From positions 1 through 31,587 of the IMG/VR virus record IMGVR_UViG_3300037451_000142: a stretch of DNA of 31,587 nt. One strand, given 5' to 3'. This document shows positions 30,151 through 31,587 of this stretch, in pieces (the stretch's first letter is position 1; each line of letters starts with the position of its first letter). The notes beneath the pieces were generated by a model, which was not told the origin of the DNA, did not search any database, and saw nothing but the letters and a program-made list of their open reading frames with translations. The stretch comes from a virus. A program made the translations under genes and the position numbers.

Positions 30151-30166
30151 CAGACCTATATTACGT
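30151..30166 (+). promoter_or_regulatory. Early-type promoter motif
   Basis: CAGACCTATATTACGTAC contains TATATTAC, the core reported for phiKZ early promoters. It lies 60-75 nt before the ATG at 30225 and is followed by a purine-rich stretch ending AGAAAG, as at 25541. It is on the + strand, like the other candidate. Confidence 0.55.
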
Positions 30167-30224
30167 ACTTGAACTGAAGCAGAAAGCTTCTACCTTTATC
30201 CCTAGAACACTCCAAGGAGTTATC

Positions 30225-30617
30225 ATGAAGAACGTCGCAAACATCAAGGCCTTCGCTGCTAACCTCTCGGCAGTGGTCTATGTGAACAAGCATCACAACC
30301 CGCTGGTCCGTCGTGACGGTGCCGCGATTCTGTATCGTGTGCACTCGCTCGAAAACGGCGATTTCGCTGTCGAAGGCTTCCGTGCTTCGATGGCTGATGG
30401 CGAGTACAAGACGTATGAAGGCGAACTCGCTCAAGGCAATCTGTGGGTTGGTGCCAAGAGCGTCGTGTTCGATTACGTGAAGTCGGATGACAGCGCGCTC
30501 ACCCCGCTCGTGATGCCGTTCATGGATTCGAAGTACGAAGAGTTCTTTATCGCCGAAGCCAAGCCGGTCCTCACGTTCATCGTGAAGGCAGCTGAGCTCG
30601 AAGCAGTTGCAGCATAA
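30225..30617 (+). CDS. Unknown 130-aa protein ahead of the tubulin gene
   Basis: CCAAGGAGTT before ATC-ATG is a strong ribosome site. The protein is mixed alpha/beta, with strands such as AILYRVHSLENGDFAVEGF and LWVGAKSVVFDYVKS, and an Ala/Glu-rich C-terminus. No motif is known to me. It sits behind an early-type promoter and is followed by a terminator and then the tubulin gene. Read-through could link it to tubulin expression. Codon use is typical of well-expressed genes here. Confidence 0.75.
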   Translation: MKNVANIKAFAANLSAVVYVNKHHNPLVRRDGAAILYRVHSLENGDFAVEGFRASMADGEYKTYEGELAQGNLWVGAKSVVFDYVKSDDSALTPLVMPFMDSKYEEFFIAEAKPVLTFIVKAAELEAVAA

Positions 30618-30618
30618 G

Positions 30619-30645
30619 TGCCCGGCTCACGCTGGGCATTTTTTA
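30619..30645 (+). terminator. Intrinsic terminator before the tubulin gene
   Basis: TGCCCGGC (30619-30626) pairs with GCTGGGCA (30631-30638), one G:T pair, loop TCAC, followed by TTTTTT. It is classical in form. Confidence 0.88.
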
Positions 30646-30648
30646 CCC

Positions 30649-30679
30649 GAGCATAGCCTACTATGTAGGAGTGATGCTC
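30649..30679 (+). promoter_or_regulatory. Two-part hairpin in the tubulin leader
   Basis: GAGCAT (30649-30654) pairs with ATGCTC (30674-30679), enclosing a second stem CCTAC/GTAGG around TAT (30657-30669). The loop region contains CTATG, and the structure ends 23 nt before the tubulin ATG. It may be a promoter dyad, a processing site or a translational control element. Confidence 0.4.
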
Positions 30680-30702
30680 CGTTCAAAAACAAGGAAAGAA
30701 AC

Positions 30703-31587
30703 ATGTCCGCAAACATCGAGAAAGTGAAAGGCTCGTTGCAAGTGTACGCAGCGGGCGGCGGTGGTATCAACATCGCCAGCCGTCTCGAGCAGTTCCGCAG
30801 TCGTCGTGATCCCGGTTACGCGCTGGTGTCGGTGTCGTACATCGATTCGTCGAAGTCGAACCTGCACAAGGAACTGCCCGCCGATTCGATCTACCTGATC
30901 GAAGGCAAGGATGGCGCAGGCCAAGTTCGTCGCGAGATCGCGCCGGAAGTCAAGCCGCGTCTGCCGGAAATCCTGCATGCGCACAAGCCGGGCAACCTCA
31001 GCGTCGTGATTCATACGGCCGGTGGTGGTTCGGGTTCGGCCATCGGCCCGTTGCTGGTGGAAGAACTGATCCTGCGTGACACGCCGGTGATCGCGATCAT
31101 GGTCGGCGATGCTTCGACTCGCCTGCATGCGATGAACACGCTCAACACGATCAAGTCGTACGAGCACATCGCACGCAAGTCGGTCAAGTGCCCGATCGTC
31201 ATCGCGTATCTGGAAAACACCGGTGACGCCTCGCGCGCCGAAGTCGACCGCAATGTCGAGGCACTCGTCGAAGGTCTGGCGATCCTCTTCAGTCGTGAAA
31301 ACGCCGAACTCGATACGCGCGATCTGTATCACTGGTTGCGTTTCGACAAGGTCACGACGTTCGACCAGCCGATGCTGGCGGCACTGACGATCCTGAACGG
31401 TGCCACGGCACCCGACGGTATCGGCAATGTCATCAGCGTCGCTACGCTCGCCAAGCCGGGCGCGGATGCAACCTTCCCGGTCGTTCCGGAAGTGCGCTTC
31501 CTCGGCCTGCTGCCGGACGACCTCGATCCGAGCGTCGCTCAGCAATCGCCGGTGCATTTTGTCACCAGCGACGGCGTGCTGCACGAA
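30703..31587 (+). CDS. phuZ: PhuZ-like phage tubulin (3' partial)
   Basis: The frame runs off the right edge after 295 codons; the ATG follows AAGGAAAG. The N-terminus has the tubulin/FtsZ nucleotide loop T1 (AAGGGGINIASRL, 16-28). The tubulin signature is GGGSGS at 107-112, in HTAGGGSGSAIGPLL, where most tubulins and PhuZ have Thr (GGGTGS). LNTIKSYEHI (147-156) resembles the PhuZ segment NTIDTVKSLENI. The T7 catalytic loop is probably ELDTRDL, with D204 and D207 as the GTP-hydrolysis acids. PhuZ proteins are about 300-320 aa, so perhaps 10-30 residues, including part of the C-terminal tail that drives polymerisation, are missing here. PhuZ filaments position the phage nucleus and move capsids. 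Confidence 0.9.
   Translation, partial: MSANIEKVKGSLQVYAAGGGGINIASRLEQFRSRRDPGYALVSVSYIDSSKSNLHKELPADSIYLIEGKDGAGQVRREIAPEVKPRLPEILHAHKPGNLSVVIHTAGGGSGSAIGPLLVEELILRDTPVIAIMVGDASTRLHAMNTLNTIKSYEHIARKSVKCPIVIAYLENTGDASRAEVDRNVEALVEGLAILFSRENAELDTRDLYHWLRFDKVTTFDQPMLAALTILNGATAPDGIGNVISVATLAKPGADATFPVVPEVRFLGLLPDDLDPSVAQQSPVHFVTSDGVLHE

Noticed and set aside
30661-31584. 307-codon - strand frame opposite the tubulin gene
   Set aside because: The + strand frame carries the tubulin signature and T7 acids; the antisense frame has no motif.

Overview
This window is a piece of a giant (jumbo) tailed-phage genome of the phiKZ type. The main evidence is a multisubunit RNA polymerase beta-like subunit (1-3302), an S80-type prohead protease (5844-6632), a contractile tail tube and sheath pair (10784-13921), a large terminase (19504-21774), and a PhuZ/FtsZ-like tubulin cut off by the right edge (30703 onward). 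A phage-coded polymerase together with a phage tubulin points to the nucleus-forming phages (Chimalliviridae). The fairly high GC content and strong G/C at third codon positions suggest a beta- or gammaproteobacterial host; a Ralstonia/Burkholderia-type host is a guess. No rRNA, tRNA, CRISPR array, IS element or integrase was seen.

Layout. 1-6632 (+): RNA polymerase beta-like subunit, three conserved genes of unknown role and the capsid protease, tightly packed. From memory this matches phiKZ gp178 to gp175. 6633-10705 (+): a structured control region, a protein with a basic disordered tail, an abundant-looking 153-aa protein, a pair of genes that overlap by 230 nt in different frames (the second DUF488-like), an RNA ligase and a 59-aa protein. 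10784-21774: tail tube and sheath (-), three virion-type genes (+), then terminase (-). This order resembles phiKZ gp30, 29, 28, 27, 26, 25. 21924-24903 (-): three more genes upstream of terminase on the same strand. 24904-25625: a 722-nt gap full of hairpins and without a convincing gene. 25626-29244 (+): a run of small unknown genes that looks like an early/accessory region, ending in a 204-aa protein. 29291-30094 (-): a probable virion protein. 30225-31587 (+): a 130-aa protein followed by the tubulin gene.

How the genes fit together. The polymerase transcribes phage DNA independently of the host enzyme. The protease, terminase, tube, sheath and neighbouring proteins build and fill the virion. 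The tubulin would centre the phage nucleus and carry capsids to it. The RNA ligase may repair cleaved tRNA or mRNA.

Two non-coding patterns recur. An AT-rich motif (ACCTATATT followed by TAC or ACG) lies before two + strand early-looking units and in a weaker form before a third; it resembles phiKZ early promoters. Many gene ends carry a strong GC hairpin followed not by a T-run but by (T)CTATG[A/C]C. At convergent gene pairs this tail is present on both sides. It may be a terminator type adapted to the phage polymerase.
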